From contig CBDDEC010000004.1 in the NCBI GenBank assembly GCA_965226785.1, positions 310,001 to 374,000 of the forward strand: 64,000 bases of DNA. Reading direction: 5' to 3'. The stretch comes from CBDDEC01 sp965226785. GTDB lineage: Bacteria; Chloroflexota; Dehalococcoidia; UBA2979. The position numbers and the translations under genes were made by a program. Of this stretch, positions 42,419 to 51,399 are shown piece after piece (the first letter of the stretch is position 1; each line of letters starts with the position of its first letter). The notes beneath the pieces are model-generated. The model had not been told where the DNA came from. It did not search any database and saw only the letters and a list, made by a program, of their open reading frames with translations.

Positions 42419-44473
42419 CTAGCGACGGAGCTGGCGCTGGATCGGCAGCTCGCGGTGGCGCTCGCCGGTAGCGGAGAACACCGCGTTCGAGATCGCCGGA
42501 GCTGTCGGCACGATGCCGGGCTCACCCGCACCCGTCGAGGCCGTCTCGGCGTCACCGACCAGCGCCACGCTGATCGAGGGCGTGTCGACGATGCGCGGGA
42601 CGCGGTAGCGCGCGAGGTTGGCGTTGAGCAGACGCCCCTGTTCAAAGTCGATCGCTTCGAACAGCGCGTTGCCGATGCCCATTACGATCGCGCCCTCCAT
42701 CTGGTTGACCGCGCCGTCCGGGTTGACGACCAGCCCGCAATCGAGCGCCGAGGCTACGCGTTCTACCCGCACCTCGGCGGGCTGCGCGTGTACCTGCAGG
42801 CAGACCGCCGAGTAGGACCCCACGTCGAGGCCGATCCCGACGCCGCTGCCCGCACGGCCGTCCCAACCGAAGTCCTCGGCGGCGCGTTCGAGGACGCGAC
42901 GGTAGCGGGGCTCGGCCAGGTGACGCATGCGCAACTCGACCGGATCGGCGTCGACCGCTTCGGCGATCTCGTCCATGTGCACCTCGCGCGCGAAGTGGTT
43001 CACGGCGCCGCCGAGCGAGCGGTAGCTTCCCGCAGCCAGGGGGCTGTCGGAGCGCGCGACCGTCACGCGGGCGTGCGGGGTCGTATAGGGCGAGTCGGAG
43101 CCTCGACGCCCGATCATCGCGCGCTCGCCCGCGTGGAACGCATCGCACTGCCACGCGGTCAGCGTCCCGTCGTTGCGGAAGCCGCTCTTGATCTGGATCA
43201 GCGCCGCCGGGCGAAACGTCGCCCAGGTCTGCTCCTCGGCTCGCGTGTAGGCGACGCGCACCGGCCGCCCGGCCACCCGCGCGAGGCGTGCCGCCTCCGC
43301 GGCCGGAGCGAAGATCGACTTGCCGCCGAAGCCGCCGCCGATGTCCGGCGTCAGCACGTGCACGGACGACTCCTCGAGGTCGAACCTCGAGGCGAGTTCG
43401 CTGCGCAGCCCGAACGGGCGCTGGGCCCCCGCCCAGACCGTCAGGGCGTCGCCGTCCCACTCGGCGACCGCCGCGCGCGGTTCCATCGGTGTGATCGAGA
43501 TGTACGGGATGTAGTACATCGCCTCGAGGATCTGGTCCGCCTCCCCGAACCCTTCGTCGAGGTCCCCGGCCTCCTGCGTGACGAAGTGGTCCTGCGCCGA
43601 GTCGATGAGGAGCTGCGGCATGTCCCAGCGGCCCGGTTGGCCGGTCGCTTCCTCCCACTGCGCGTCGACCAGCGACGCTGCTCGCTCGGCCGCCTCGTCG
43701 CTCTCGCCGAGCACCGCCACGAGGTCGCCGTCGCGCACAACGTCGATCACGCCCGGCAGCTGTTCGGCGATGCTCGAATCCACCTCGAGTAGCCGCGCAC
43801 CGTACGAGGGTGGGCGCACGACCGCCGCGAACGCCATGCCGTCACGCAGCACGTCGCGCGTGAAGGTGGTCTCGCCGGTCACTCGCGCGACAGCATCGAC
43901 GCGCTCGGCGCGCTTACCCATCACCGTGAACTCGTCCGAAGACGTCAAGGCGGCGTCATCGTCGATTTCGAGCTCGATTTCGCGCCCGGCGAGGAGCTCC
44001 GCATAGGTCACCGATGCACCGGCCTCGGACGCGACGACCCCCTCGCGCGCCGCGAGGTCGGCGACCGGGAGGTCGAGGTGGTCGGCGGCGAGCGCCAGCA
44101 GGGCCTCGCGCGCCGTGGCGGCGGCCCGGCGCAGCTGCGGGCCGACGCGCGCTGTCGACTGGCTGCCGAACGTGCCCATGTCCCACGGCACCCGCGCCGT
44201 GTCGCCGAGGATCACTTCGACCGCATCGAGTGGTAGGCGCAGCTCGTCCGCAACCTCCACGGCGAACCCGGTGCGAATGCCCTGCCCGTACTCGACCTTG
44301 CCTGCGTAGACCGTGGCCGTGCCGTCCTCGTGCAGCCGCAGCCAGGTCGCGCGCTCCGTCTGCGGCTCGGTGTTGCCGTACGTGGTCTGCCCGTACCCGG
44401 TACGTGACGCTGGGAATCCCACAGTCACGTCACCGACGATGGCGAGGCCACTCGTCGAGGTCGTCGCTGTCAC
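42419..44473 (-). CDS. Molybdenum hydroxylase large subunit (xanthine dehydrogenase family)
   Basis: 684 residues. The order begins with a molybdopterin-binding block, TVYAGKVEYGQGIRTGFAVEVADEL, before the substrate-domain blocks, as in the permuted isoquinoline-1-oxidoreductase beta type. GGGFGGKSIFAPAAEAA and SYRSLGGAVNHFAREVHMDEIA bind cofactor, and the active-site Glu is in TGAGEPGIVPTAPAI. It hydroxylates a heterocycle or aldehyde at a molybdenum centre. The Fe-S subunit overlaps by 4 bp upstream; a FAD subunit is not next to it. Substrate unknown. Confidence 0.9.
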   Translation of the reverse strand: MTATTSTSGLAIVGDVTVGFPASRTGYGQTTYGNTEPQTERATWLRLHEDGTATVYAGKVEYGQGIRTGFAVEVADELRLPLDAVEVILGDTARVPWDMGTFGSQSTARVGPQLRRAAATAREALLALAADHLDLPVADLAAREGVVASEAGASVTYAELLAGREIELEIDDDAALTSSDEFTVMGKRAERVDAVARVTGETTFTRDVLRDGMAFAAVVRPPSYGARLLEVDSSIAEQLPGVIDVVRDGDLVAVLGESDEAAERAASLVDAQWEEATGQPGRWDMPQLLIDSAQDHFVTQEAGDLDEGFGEADQILEAMYYIPYISITPMEPRAAVAEWDGDALTVWAGAQRPFGLRSELASRFDLEESSVHVLTPDIGGGFGGKSIFAPAAEAARLARVAGRPVRVAYTRAEEQTWATFRPAALIQIKSGFRNDGTLTAWQCDAFHAGERAMIGRRGSDSPYTTPHARVTVARSDSPLAAGSYRSLGGAVNHFAREVHMDEIAEAVDADPVELRMRHLAEPRYRRVLERAAEDFGWDGRAGSGVGIGLDVGSYSAVCLQVHAQPAEVRVERVASALDCGLVVNPDGAVNQMEGAIVMGIGNALFEAIDFEQGRLLNANLARYRVPRIVDTPSISVALVGDAETASTGAGEPGIVPTAPAISNAVFSATGERHRELPIQRQLRR

Positions 44474-44949
44474 GAGCTCGCCCCGTTCGCTCGTACTTCA
44501 GCCGCAGCGCGCAGGACCGCTCGCTCGATCCGCACGTACGTGCCACAACGGCAGAGATGCTCCGACAGCGCCTCGCGCACCTGTTCAGCCGAGGGCTCGG
44601 TCTCGCGACTGAGCAGCCCGGCGGCGCCCATGATGAAGCCAGGAATGCAGTACCCGCACTGCATCGCGTTCTCGTCGACGAACGCGCGCTGTATCGGATG
44701 CAGGTCCTCGGCGGTGCCGAGGCCCTCGATCGTGGTGATGTTGCCCCCAGTGACGGCGCCCACGGTGGTCATGCAGGCGCGCAGCGCCTGGCCGTCGACG
44801 AGCACCGTGCAGGCGCCGCACAGGCCCTCACCACAGCCGTACTTCGTCCCGGTCAGCCCCAGGTCGAACCGCAGGTAGCTCAAGAGATTGCGGTCGCCCC
44901 GTTCGAGGTCTCGCGACTCGCCGTTCACGGTCAGGCTGGGCACGACCAC
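44470..44949 (-). CDS. [2Fe-2S] subunit of molybdenum hydroxylase
   Basis: 159 residues with both clusters of the family. The plant-type site is C39-x4-C44-x2-C47 and C59 in KYGCGEGLCGACTVLV and LRACMTT. The second, helical domain carries MQCGYCIPG and HLCRCGTYVRIE. It takes electrons from the molybdenum centre to an external acceptor. Short four-base overlap with the large subunit. Confidence 0.93.
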   Translation of the reverse strand: MVVPSLTVNGESRDLERGDRNLLSYLRFDLGLTGTKYGCGEGLCGACTVLVDGQALRACMTTVGAVTGGNITTIEGLGTAEDLHPIQRAFVDENAMQCGYCIPGFIMGAAGLLSRETEPSAEQVREALSEHLCRCGTYVRIERAVLRAAAEVRANGASS

Positions 44950-44984
44950 CTCGTCTCCGCATGCGTCGCCGGATGATACCGCCC

Positions 44985-45563
44985 TCAGGCGCGGCGCTCC
45001 CCACCGATCTCGATCGCCACGGCCGGCTGTCGAGGCGGCCCTCCGACATCGAAGAGGAACAACCGGGACGCCCTCGCGCCCCGCGTGTGCATCTGCGCGT
45101 GTTCGATCGCGTCCAGCGCCAGCGAAGCGACTGCCCCCGGCGCTCCATCGAGGGGACTCGCGCCGAAGGCAAGCGTGCGCCGCTCCAGCGGCATCAACTC
45201 GGCCTCGTCAACGAGGTGGAAGTGCAACTGCCCGACCGTCTGGAACTCGCCGACGTTGGTGACCAGTGCTGGACGTTCGATTCCGCGTTCGCGTGCGACT
45301 GCGGCCGCGAGCGCGACGACATCCGCCAGCTCTTCGGCGGTGACCCCCGCGAGGAAGTCGCGGCAGGCGCGCCGCGCGACAGCGACGAGGTGTGTGCGGT
45401 AGGTGGGGAGCGGGTGACGGATCAGTACGAAGTTACGGCTCGCTCCGCTGCGCAGCGGAGGTGGGATCAGTCTCGCCGCCAGCGCCAGCAGCGAGGCTGG
45501 CGTGCGTTTGGTCGGGACCGAGAGGAGGTGCCAGAGGCGTTGCCGCAGCGGCTCATTCGCCAT
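44985..45563 (-). CDS. HIT-like nucleotide-binding fold protein (tentative)
   Basis: 192 residues from ATG 45563 (MANEPLRQRLWHLLSVPTK). The C-terminal half has LVTNVGEFQTVGQLHFHLVDE, which resembles the HIT motif (H-x-H-x-H) in a degenerate LHFHLV form, and the domain ends RLFLFDVGGPP. The first 60 residues are probably a helical extension. If the histidines are competent it could hydrolyse nucleotide phosphate bonds; a non-enzymatic relative is as likely. It is divergent from the hydrolase gene 83 bp away. Confidence 0.6.
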   Translation of the reverse strand: MANEPLRQRLWHLLSVPTKRTPASLLALAARLIPPPLRSGASRNFVLIRHPLPTYRTHLVAVARRACRDFLAGVTAEELADVVALAAAVARERGIERPALVTNVGEFQTVGQLHFHLVDEAELMPLERRTLAFGASPLDGAPGAVASLALDAIEHAQMHTRGARASRLFLFDVGGPPRQPAVAIEIGGERRA

Positions 45564-45646
45564 CGATTGCTCAGTCCTCACACTACCGATCGCTGGAGCC
45601 TCCGGCGATCACATCGTAGCGTCGGTCCTCGGAGGCGGTGCAAGCA

Positions 45647-46564
45647 ATGACCGATGAGCGTGCGCGACGGCCCCAGGACGAACAGCCGGTCGAGCGCCGC
45701 GTGACCGCGAACGGCGTGCGACTGGCCTACTTCGACTGGCCGGGCAAAGGCCCGCCGTTGCTGTTCTTCCACGCCACGAGCTTTCATGCGCGCTGCTGGG
45801 ACGAGGTGATCCGCTCGCTCCCGGGCCGGCGCGCGATCGCGGTCGACATGCGGGGGCACGGACGCAGCGATCGCCCGGATCCGCCGTACGGCTGGGAACG
45901 CTACGGCGAGGACGTGACGGACCTCGCGCGCCAGCTCAACCTCGACGGCGCAGTCGGTGTGGGGCACTCGATGGGCGGTCATTCACTGACCTATGCCGTC
46001 GGCCGTGAACCGCAGCGCTTTGCCGGTCTGCTCCTCGTCGACCCGACGATCGCCCCGCCCGAGGCGTACACCGACCGTCGAGGACAGGCGCCGCCCGGCA
46101 CCGGCGGCAACCTCGAATACATCGAGCGCCGCCGCGACGAGTGGGCCTCATGGGAGGCGATGGTCGAACGCTTCGGCGACCGCTTCCCCTTCGAGGTCTG
46201 GGACCGACGCGTGCTCGAGGACTACTGCCGGTACGGGCTGCTGCCCGACGAGGACGACCCGGCGGTGCTCCGACTCGCCTGCCCGCCGGCCGTCGAGGCG
46301 GACACCTACCGGCAGGGCGGACGTGCGGACGTTTACGACGTGATCCCAAACATCGAGGCGCGAGTGCGCATCGTCCGCGCGGCGCCGCCGGACCCCGACG
46401 ACGCTGGTGCGGCCTTCAGCGCCTCACCCTGCTGGCCCGGCCTGGCCGGCCACTTCGCGAGGGCCACCGACGTGCTGCTCGCGGACCACACGCACTTCAT
46501 CCCGATGCAATCGCCAGCGCTCGTGGCCGAACACGTCGCGGCGCTCCTCGAGGAGCTGGCCTGA
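45647..46564 (+). CDS. Alpha/beta-fold hydrolase
   Basis: 305 residues from ATG 45647 (MTDERARRPQDEQPV). The oxyanion turn is LFFHATSFHARCW, the strand-turn AIAVDMRGHGRSDRP follows, and the nucleophile elbow is GVGHSMGG (Ser near residue 104). The His is probably in LADHTHFIPMQSP near the end; the acid is less clear. It hydrolyses an ester or a C-C bond; substrate unknown. The GTG 9 nt upstream is an alternative start. Confidence 0.88.
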   Translation: MTDERARRPQDEQPVERRVTANGVRLAYFDWPGKGPPLLFFHATSFHARCWDEVIRSLPGRRAIAVDMRGHGRSDRPDPPYGWERYGEDVTDLARQLNLDGAVGVGHSMGGHSLTYAVGREPQRFAGLLLVDPTIAPPEAYTDRRGQAPPGTGGNLEYIERRRDEWASWEAMVERFGDRFPFEVWDRRVLEDYCRYGLLPDEDDPAVLRLACPPAVEADTYRQGGRADVYDVIPNIEARVRIVRAAPPDPDDAGAAFSASPCWPGLAGHFARATDVLLADHTHFIPMQSPALVAEHVAALLEELA

Positions 46565-46647
46565 CCTCGAGGGCGTTGCGTCCTGCCGCTGCTCTGGGGA
46601 TGACGTAACATGTTCCCGACGAGGCCCATGCAGGCCCGGAGGATTCC

Positions 46648-47250
46648 ATGGCCGACGAAGCCAAGCCACCCGTCATTAGCTTCACAGACCAGGCGTCGCT
46701 GAAGCTGCACGAGGTGATCAGCAACCACCCCAATCCCGTGGCTGGCCTGCGCCTGCAGATCCTCGGGCGCACCGACGAAGGCTTCCAGCACGTGCTCTCG
46801 CTCGTCGAAGAGGGCGCCGAACTCGACGACGACATCGTCGTCGAGGCCTCTGACCTCCGCGTGTTCGTCGAAACCCGCAACACACGCTACCTCGATGGCA
46901 TCGAGGTCGATTTCGAAGACAAGGGACCCGACGAGAGCGGCCTCGAATTCACGAACCCGAACCCGCAGTGGTTCGACGAGCGTGAGGCGCAGATCCACAC
47001 GCTGTTCGAGCAGCAGATCAATCCGCAGATCGCCTCGCATGGTGGAATGATCTCGCTGCTCGAGGTGCGCGGACGGACGGCCTACGTGGAGTTCGGCGGC
47101 GGCTGCGTCGGCTGCGGGATGCTCGACGTCACGCTCAAGCAGGGCGTCGAGGTGGCGGTGAAGCAGCAGGTCGAAGACATCGACGAGATCGTCGACACGA
47201 CCGACCACGCCTCGGGCAACAACCCGTACTACAAGCCTGCGAAGAAGTAG
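46648..47250 (+). CDS. nfuA: NfuA-type Fe-S carrier protein
   Basis: 200 residues with a degenerate A-type N-terminal domain (VISFTDQASLKLHEVISNHP, RNTRYLDGIEVDFED) lacking its cysteines and a NifU C-terminal domain containing GGGCVGCGMLDVTLKQGVE. The C-x-x-C assembles or carries a 4Fe-4S cluster for delivery to target proteins. The domain order equals NfuA rather than plain NifU-C. A HesB/IscA protein lies 1.3 kb away, so this small region is devoted to Fe-S delivery. Confidence 0.88.
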   Translation: MADEAKPPVISFTDQASLKLHEVISNHPNPVAGLRLQILGRTDEGFQHVLSLVEEGAELDDDIVVEASDLRVFVETRNTRYLDGIEVDFEDKGPDESGLEFTNPNPQWFDEREAQIHTLFEQQINPQIASHGGMISLLEVRGRTAYVEFGGGCVGCGMLDVTLKQGVEVAVKQQVEDIDEIVDTTDHASGNNPYYKPAKK

Positions 47251-47256
47251 CCGCGG

Positions 47257-48483
47257 CTACTCGATCTCGAACGTCAGCGCGGCATGCGCGTAGCGCAGCG
47301 CCTGCTCGACCTCGGCCGGAGCACCACCGCGCGCGAAGATGAAGCCGAGGTACGCCGAGCCCTCGGGCAGCGGGATCACTTCGCTGCCCGGCCGGATCTC
47401 GATCGTCACCGACTCGATTAGCGAGACCGCCTCGGCTGCCTCGACACCCTCGACGGAGCGCAGCGTGCCGGCGCGCGGAATCGGGATCATCATCACCCCC
47501 GCCGCTGCCAGCTCCCGCTCGTACGAGGGCACGCCAACGCCGGTCGCATGGCGCAGGATCAACTCCTCGAGCGACATGCCGGTGCCGAACGACAGCGTGC
47601 GGGAGCAGAGGCCACCGATCGAGCGGGCGGCGATGTCGACCGCGTAGATCCCGCTGTCGTTGAGTCGCAGCTCCGCATGGACCGCGCCGTCCGTCAGCCC
47701 GAGGGCGCGGCAGGCCGCCTCCGACGCTTCGGCGATGGCCTGCTGATCGGCATCCGGCAGTCGCGAGGGCGTGACGTAGATCGTCTCCTCGAAGTAGGGC
47801 CCCTCGAGGGGGTCCGGCTTATCGAAGAGCGCGAGCACCTGCAGCCGGCCGTCCTCGAGCAGCCCCTCGACCGAGACCTCGACGCCGGGGATGTATTCCT
47901 CGATCAAGACCCGGTCGGCCAGCTCCGGTCCGCACTCCGCGTACGCGCTCGGCGTCGCGAGGATGTCGCGGACTCGCCCGAACGCGGCGACGAACTCGGC
48001 CGTGTCGTTCGCGCGGATCACGCCGCGGCTGGCGGAGAGCGCCAGCGGCTTGATCACCAGCGGGTAGGTCAGGCCCTCGATCGCCGCCGGGTCTGCGTCG
48101 GTCGGACAGACCCAGTAGCGCGGCGAGGGCAGGCCAGCGTGGGCGATGCGGGCGCGCAGCTCGGCCTTGTTGCGCGTCGCCTCCACGGCCGCGACGGGGT
48201 TGTGCGGCAACTCCAGCCGGCGGGAGGCCCGGGCAGCCAGCACCGCGCCGCCGTCATCGACGGCGATGATCGTGTCCAGGGGATGGCGGTTCGCGAACTC
48301 CTCGATCTCCTCGGCGCCGCGTTCGGCATCGACGAAGCTGAAAGCGACGAGGCCCGAATCGTCGGCCAGCGGGTTGCGTCGGTCGGAGCCGACGACGATC
48401 TCGACGTCGAGCTTCGTCGCAGCCTCCATGAAGTCGGGGGCGCGGTAGCTGGCGCTTGGGATCAGCAGCAGCACACGTGACAT
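47257..48483 (-). CDS. ATP-grasp carboxylate-amine ligase-like enzyme
   Basis: 408 residues with a Rossmann-like start MSRVLLLIPSASYRAPDFM, a middle domain with KAELRARIAHAGLPSPRYW and GLTYPLVIKPLALSASRGV (ATP-binding Lys), and EEYIPGVEVSVEGLLEDGR. Mg-binding acid residues occur in DGAVHAELRLN and DIAARSIGGL. It resembles L-amino-acid ligase and BL00235-type proteins that join a carboxylate to an amine through an acyl phosphate. Substrates unknown. A palindrome at 48517-48542 separates it from the HesB gene upstream. Confidence 0.87.
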   Translation of the reverse strand: MSRVLLLIPSASYRAPDFMEAATKLDVEIVVGSDRRNPLADDSGLVAFSFVDAERGAEEIEEFANRHPLDTIIAVDDGGAVLAARASRRLELPHNPVAAVEATRNKAELRARIAHAGLPSPRYWVCPTDADPAAIEGLTYPLVIKPLALSASRGVIRANDTAEFVAAFGRVRDILATPSAYAECGPELADRVLIEEYIPGVEVSVEGLLEDGRLQVLALFDKPDPLEGPYFEETIYVTPSRLPDADQQAIAEASEAACRALGLTDGAVHAELRLNDSGIYAVDIAARSIGGLCSRTLSFGTGMSLEELILRHATGVGVPSYERELAAAGVMMIPIPRAGTLRSVEGVEAAEAVSLIESVTIEIRPGSEVIPLPEGSAYLGFIFARGGAPAEVEQALRYAHAALTFEIE

Positions 48484-48516
48484 CGGTGCTGTTCCTTCGT
48501 TCGCGGCGGGATCAGC

Positions 48517-48542
48517 AACGGCCGGCCCGGTGGCCGGCCGTT
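48517..48542 (-). terminator. Perfect 11-bp GC-rich hairpin, probable terminator of the HesB gene
   Basis: AACGGCCGGCC pairs with GGCCGGCCGTT around a four-base loop, 29 bp after the stop of the HesB gene on the minus strand. No clear T run follows, so it may work with Rho or in both directions. Confidence 0.55.
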
Positions 48543-48570
48543 CGCCTCGATGGTGTATCGGTCGGGCAGG

Positions 48571-48915
48571 CTAGCTGCAGCCGCAGCCGCCGCCACCACC
48601 TCCGCCGCCGCCGAGCAGCGAGGCGTTCGGCGCGTCGATCGAGAAGCCTTGCTGCATCACGTCGTTGACGTAGTCGATGGATGCGCCCTCAAGGGCCAGG
48701 GCCGCCGCCGGGTCGGCGATGATCTTGAGCGTGCCAACCTCAACGACCTGGTCCGTCTCGGACGCCTCGTCGAGGCCCAACCCGAAGCCGGGGCCGCTGC
48801 ACGCGCAGCCGCCGCCCTGCTGGGCAAAGATGCGGACCGCCGTCGGGCCCTCGTCGCGTCCGGCCAGCAGTGTCGTCAATTGCTCGCGCGCGCCGTCAGT
48901 GACGGTGAGGTTCAT
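48571..48915 (-). CDS. HesB/IscA/ErpA-type Fe-S assembly accessory protein
   Basis: 114 residues from ATG 48915 (MNLTVTDGAREQLTTLL). The Cys set is present but altered: AQQGGGCACSGPGFGLGLD in the middle and a C-terminal C-G-C-S after a run of nine Gly. In IscA the three Cys bind Fe or a 2Fe-2S cluster. The poly-Gly arm before the last cysteines is unusual and may be a flexible tether. NfuA is encoded nearby on the opposite strand. Confidence 0.86.
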   Translation of the reverse strand: MNLTVTDGAREQLTTLLAGRDEGPTAVRIFAQQGGGCACSGPGFGLGLDEASETDQVVEVGTLKIIADPAAALALEGASIDYVNDVMQQGFSIDAPNASLLGGGGGGGGGCGCS

Positions 48916-49030
48916 GCCTGCTCCCTCGTGACCTCGCGACCGCGAGGTGAAAATCGTGTGGCTCGGCCGCGATGCGCCCGAGCGGACTCCCATGATAGCG
49001 CGAAGCGTTCTCGGACGCTGCACCCAGGCG

Positions 49031-51214
49031 TCAGTCGACCGTCCCCAGCACGCCTAGGAGATCGTCGCCGAAGCGCGCCACTCGCGACTCGCCGAGGCCC
49101 CAGACTTCCAGCAGCTGCGCGCGCGAGGCCGGGCGGGCGGACACCAGCTCACGCAGCGTGCGATCGGAGCAGATCGTATACGCGGGCACGCCCTGGTCGC
49201 GCGCCTGCTCCGAGCGCCACGCCCGCAACGCCTCGAACAGAGGGTCGTCGGGGGTGATCGCGGCGGACTGCTCGCCCTCGCCGGGCGCGGCACGCAGGCG
49301 CGGTTGCAGCGAGGCGACGCGTGGGGCCGCCTCGGGATGCTCCGTTTCCCAGTCGGCGATCAGCCGCAACAGATCGCGGCCGAACCAGTCGACACGCGTC
49401 GCGCCGATGCCCCAGACGCGCAACAGTTCCTCGCGGTCACGCGGACGCTCCGAGGCGAGTTCACGCGCGGTGCGGTTCTCGAACACGAGGTAGGGGTCGC
49501 GCCCGCCGGTGCGCGCGATCTGCTCGCGCAGGTCAAGGATCGCGTCCACCAGATCGTCCAGTTCGCCGTCCGGCGCATCCGCCGCCGTGTCGGTGCAGCG
49601 GTCGCAGGCGTCGCAGCGGTCTGGCGGATCCTCGCCAAAGTAGCGCAGTACGAGCGCGCGCCGGCAGGAGGTCGTCTCGGCGTACTCGGTCATCTCGCGC
49701 AGACGGGCCTCGGCGTGCGCGCGGTGTCGGGCGATGCCGGAGACATCGATCGGAGCCTCCGGATCGAACGAGGTGAGGCGGAGCGCCACCTGGTCGAGCA
49801 AGCTCGACTGCCGGAGCGCGCCCACGACCAGGGCAAACGTCTCCTGCTCACCCGCACCCAGATCGGCCGGCAGTTGCCCCTCCGCACCGGCCAGGGCCAC
49901 CCAGCGCCGCCACATCTCGCGCACCGCCTCCGGCTCGGGATGCGCCTCTTCGATGAAGTGCTGCTGGTACACGCGATCGCGGCGGCCGTAGAGCAACGTG
50001 CACTCGGCCGGATCGCCGTCGCGGCCGGCGCGACCCGCCTCCTGGTAGTAGGCCTCGAGGCGGCTCGGCAGGTTGAGGTGGATGACATAACGGACGTCTG
50101 GTTTGTCGATGCCCATGCCGAAGGCGTTCGTCGCAACGATCACCCGCACCGTACCGAGGGTGAACCGGCGCTGGATCGACGTGCGATCTTCCCGTCTCAG
50201 CCCTGCGTGGTACGGCGCCGCCTCGATGCCGGCAGCGACAAGGTCGTTCGCCAGCTCCTCGACACCGCGCCTCGTGCGCACGTAAACGATGCCGGCGTCG
50301 TCCGGGCGTTCGAGGGCGTAGTCCACCACCCAGCGTCGCCGCGCCTCGAGCTGGCTCACGGGCACCACCGCGAAGTGCAGGTTGGGCCGATCGACGCTTG
50401 TCACCACCTCGGCCGCGTCGCCGGTGATGCCCAGCCGCGCGGCGATGTCGCGCCGCACCTGTGGGTTCGCCGTCGCCGTCAGCGCCAGCGTGCGAGGGCT
50501 CCCGAGCCGCTCGCGCACCGCGCCCAGCTGGAGGTAGTCGGGGCGAAAATTGTGCCCCCACTCTGAAATGCAGTGCGCCTCGTCGATCGCCAGCAGGTGC
50601 ACCCCGGCACGTTGCAGCCCCGACGTGAACGCCGGGTTTTGAAAGCGCTCGGGCGCGACGAAGAGGAGGTCCGTTCGGCCCTCGATGAAATCGCGATAGC
50701 GACGATTCTGCTCCTCGCGACCAAGGTTCGAGTTGATGAACGTCGCCGCCACGCCCGCGGCCTGGAGCGACTCGACCTGGTCCTGCATGAGGGCGATCAG
50801 CGGCGAGACCACAAGCGTGCGCCCGACCTCAAGGGCGGGCAGGGCGTAGCAGAGGCTCTTGCCGCTGCCAGTGGGCATCACGGCCAGCGTGTCGCGCGAC
50901 GCGAGCGCGGTCAGGACATCGGCCTGGCCGTCGCGGAAGTCGGGGAACCCGAACGTGTCGCGCAGTTGCTGGCGGTACCTCGAGAGCTCGCTCGGCAGCC
51001 GCACCGCCGGCGCCTGCGGTATCGCCTCGGCAGGCGTGGCCGGCGGTACCGCTGACGAGGGCGGTCGGATCCGCGTCCGTGGCTCGGCCGGGCGCTCCGC
51101 CCCCATCGGCGGCGGACCGTCCTCGAGGCGCGCCCCGCACTCATGGCAGAACGCGGCCTCCTCGACGAGGGTCGCGCCGCATTCGTCGCAGCCCTCGGCG
51201 GGGGCGGTGTCCAT
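49031..51214 (-). CDS. recQ: RecQ-family DNA helicase with N-terminal zinc ribbon and two HRDC domains
   Basis: 727 residues from ATG 51214. A four-Cys ribbon (C9, C12, C23, C26) is followed by a Pro-rich linker. Helicase motifs: MPTGSGKSLCYALPA (I), LLAIDEAHCISEWGHNFRP (II and the aromatic loop), TLALTATANPQVRRDIAARLG (III) and YYQEAGRAGRDGDPAECTLLYG (VI). The RecQ zinc site is CRRALVLRYFGE...DRCDACDRC. Two HRDC domains (VFENRTARELASERPRD, ICSDRTLRELVSARPAS) end the protein, each for DNA binding. It unwinds DNA 3' to 5' in repair. The N-terminal ribbon is not usual for RecQ. Confidence 0.92.
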   Translation of the reverse strand: MDTAPAEGCDECGATLVEEAAFCHECGARLEDGPPPMGAERPAEPRTRIRPPSSAVPPATPAEAIPQAPAVRLPSELSRYRQQLRDTFGFPDFRDGQADVLTALASRDTLAVMPTGSGKSLCYALPALEVGRTLVVSPLIALMQDQVESLQAAGVAATFINSNLGREEQNRRYRDFIEGRTDLLFVAPERFQNPAFTSGLQRAGVHLLAIDEAHCISEWGHNFRPDYLQLGAVRERLGSPRTLALTATANPQVRRDIAARLGITGDAAEVVTSVDRPNLHFAVVPVSQLEARRRWVVDYALERPDDAGIVYVRTRRGVEELANDLVAAGIEAAPYHAGLRREDRTSIQRRFTLGTVRVIVATNAFGMGIDKPDVRYVIHLNLPSRLEAYYQEAGRAGRDGDPAECTLLYGRRDRVYQQHFIEEAHPEPEAVREMWRRWVALAGAEGQLPADLGAGEQETFALVVGALRQSSLLDQVALRLTSFDPEAPIDVSGIARHRAHAEARLREMTEYAETTSCRRALVLRYFGEDPPDRCDACDRCTDTAADAPDGELDDLVDAILDLREQIARTGGRDPYLVFENRTARELASERPRDREELLRVWGIGATRVDWFGRDLLRLIADWETEHPEAAPRVASLQPRLRAAPGEGEQSAAITPDDPLFEALRAWRSEQARDQGVPAYTICSDRTLRELVSARPASRAQLLEVWGLGESRVARFGDDLLGVLGTVD

Positions 51215-51399
51215 CGCTCGTGCTTCCACGCTGCTCCCAGCACTGCTACCGCACCCGCGCAGCAGGTGCGCGAGGCGATATCGGACCCGATCGCGTCTCG
51301 GCTGGGGTGCAGTGATCCTAGCAGCGTGACCGCCTTCGACGGAGCGCGATGGCCGTTCCGCCGCGGTCCGCGGATAATGCAGGCGCGGGCGGGTGAGAG

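Noticed and set aside
41954..43792. 612-codon plus-strand frame across pncA and the molybdenum hydroxylase
   Set aside because: Antisense of two well-supported genes and no recognisable domain.
49304..50566. 420-codon plus-strand frame within recQ
   Set aside because: Antisense shadow of helicase motifs.
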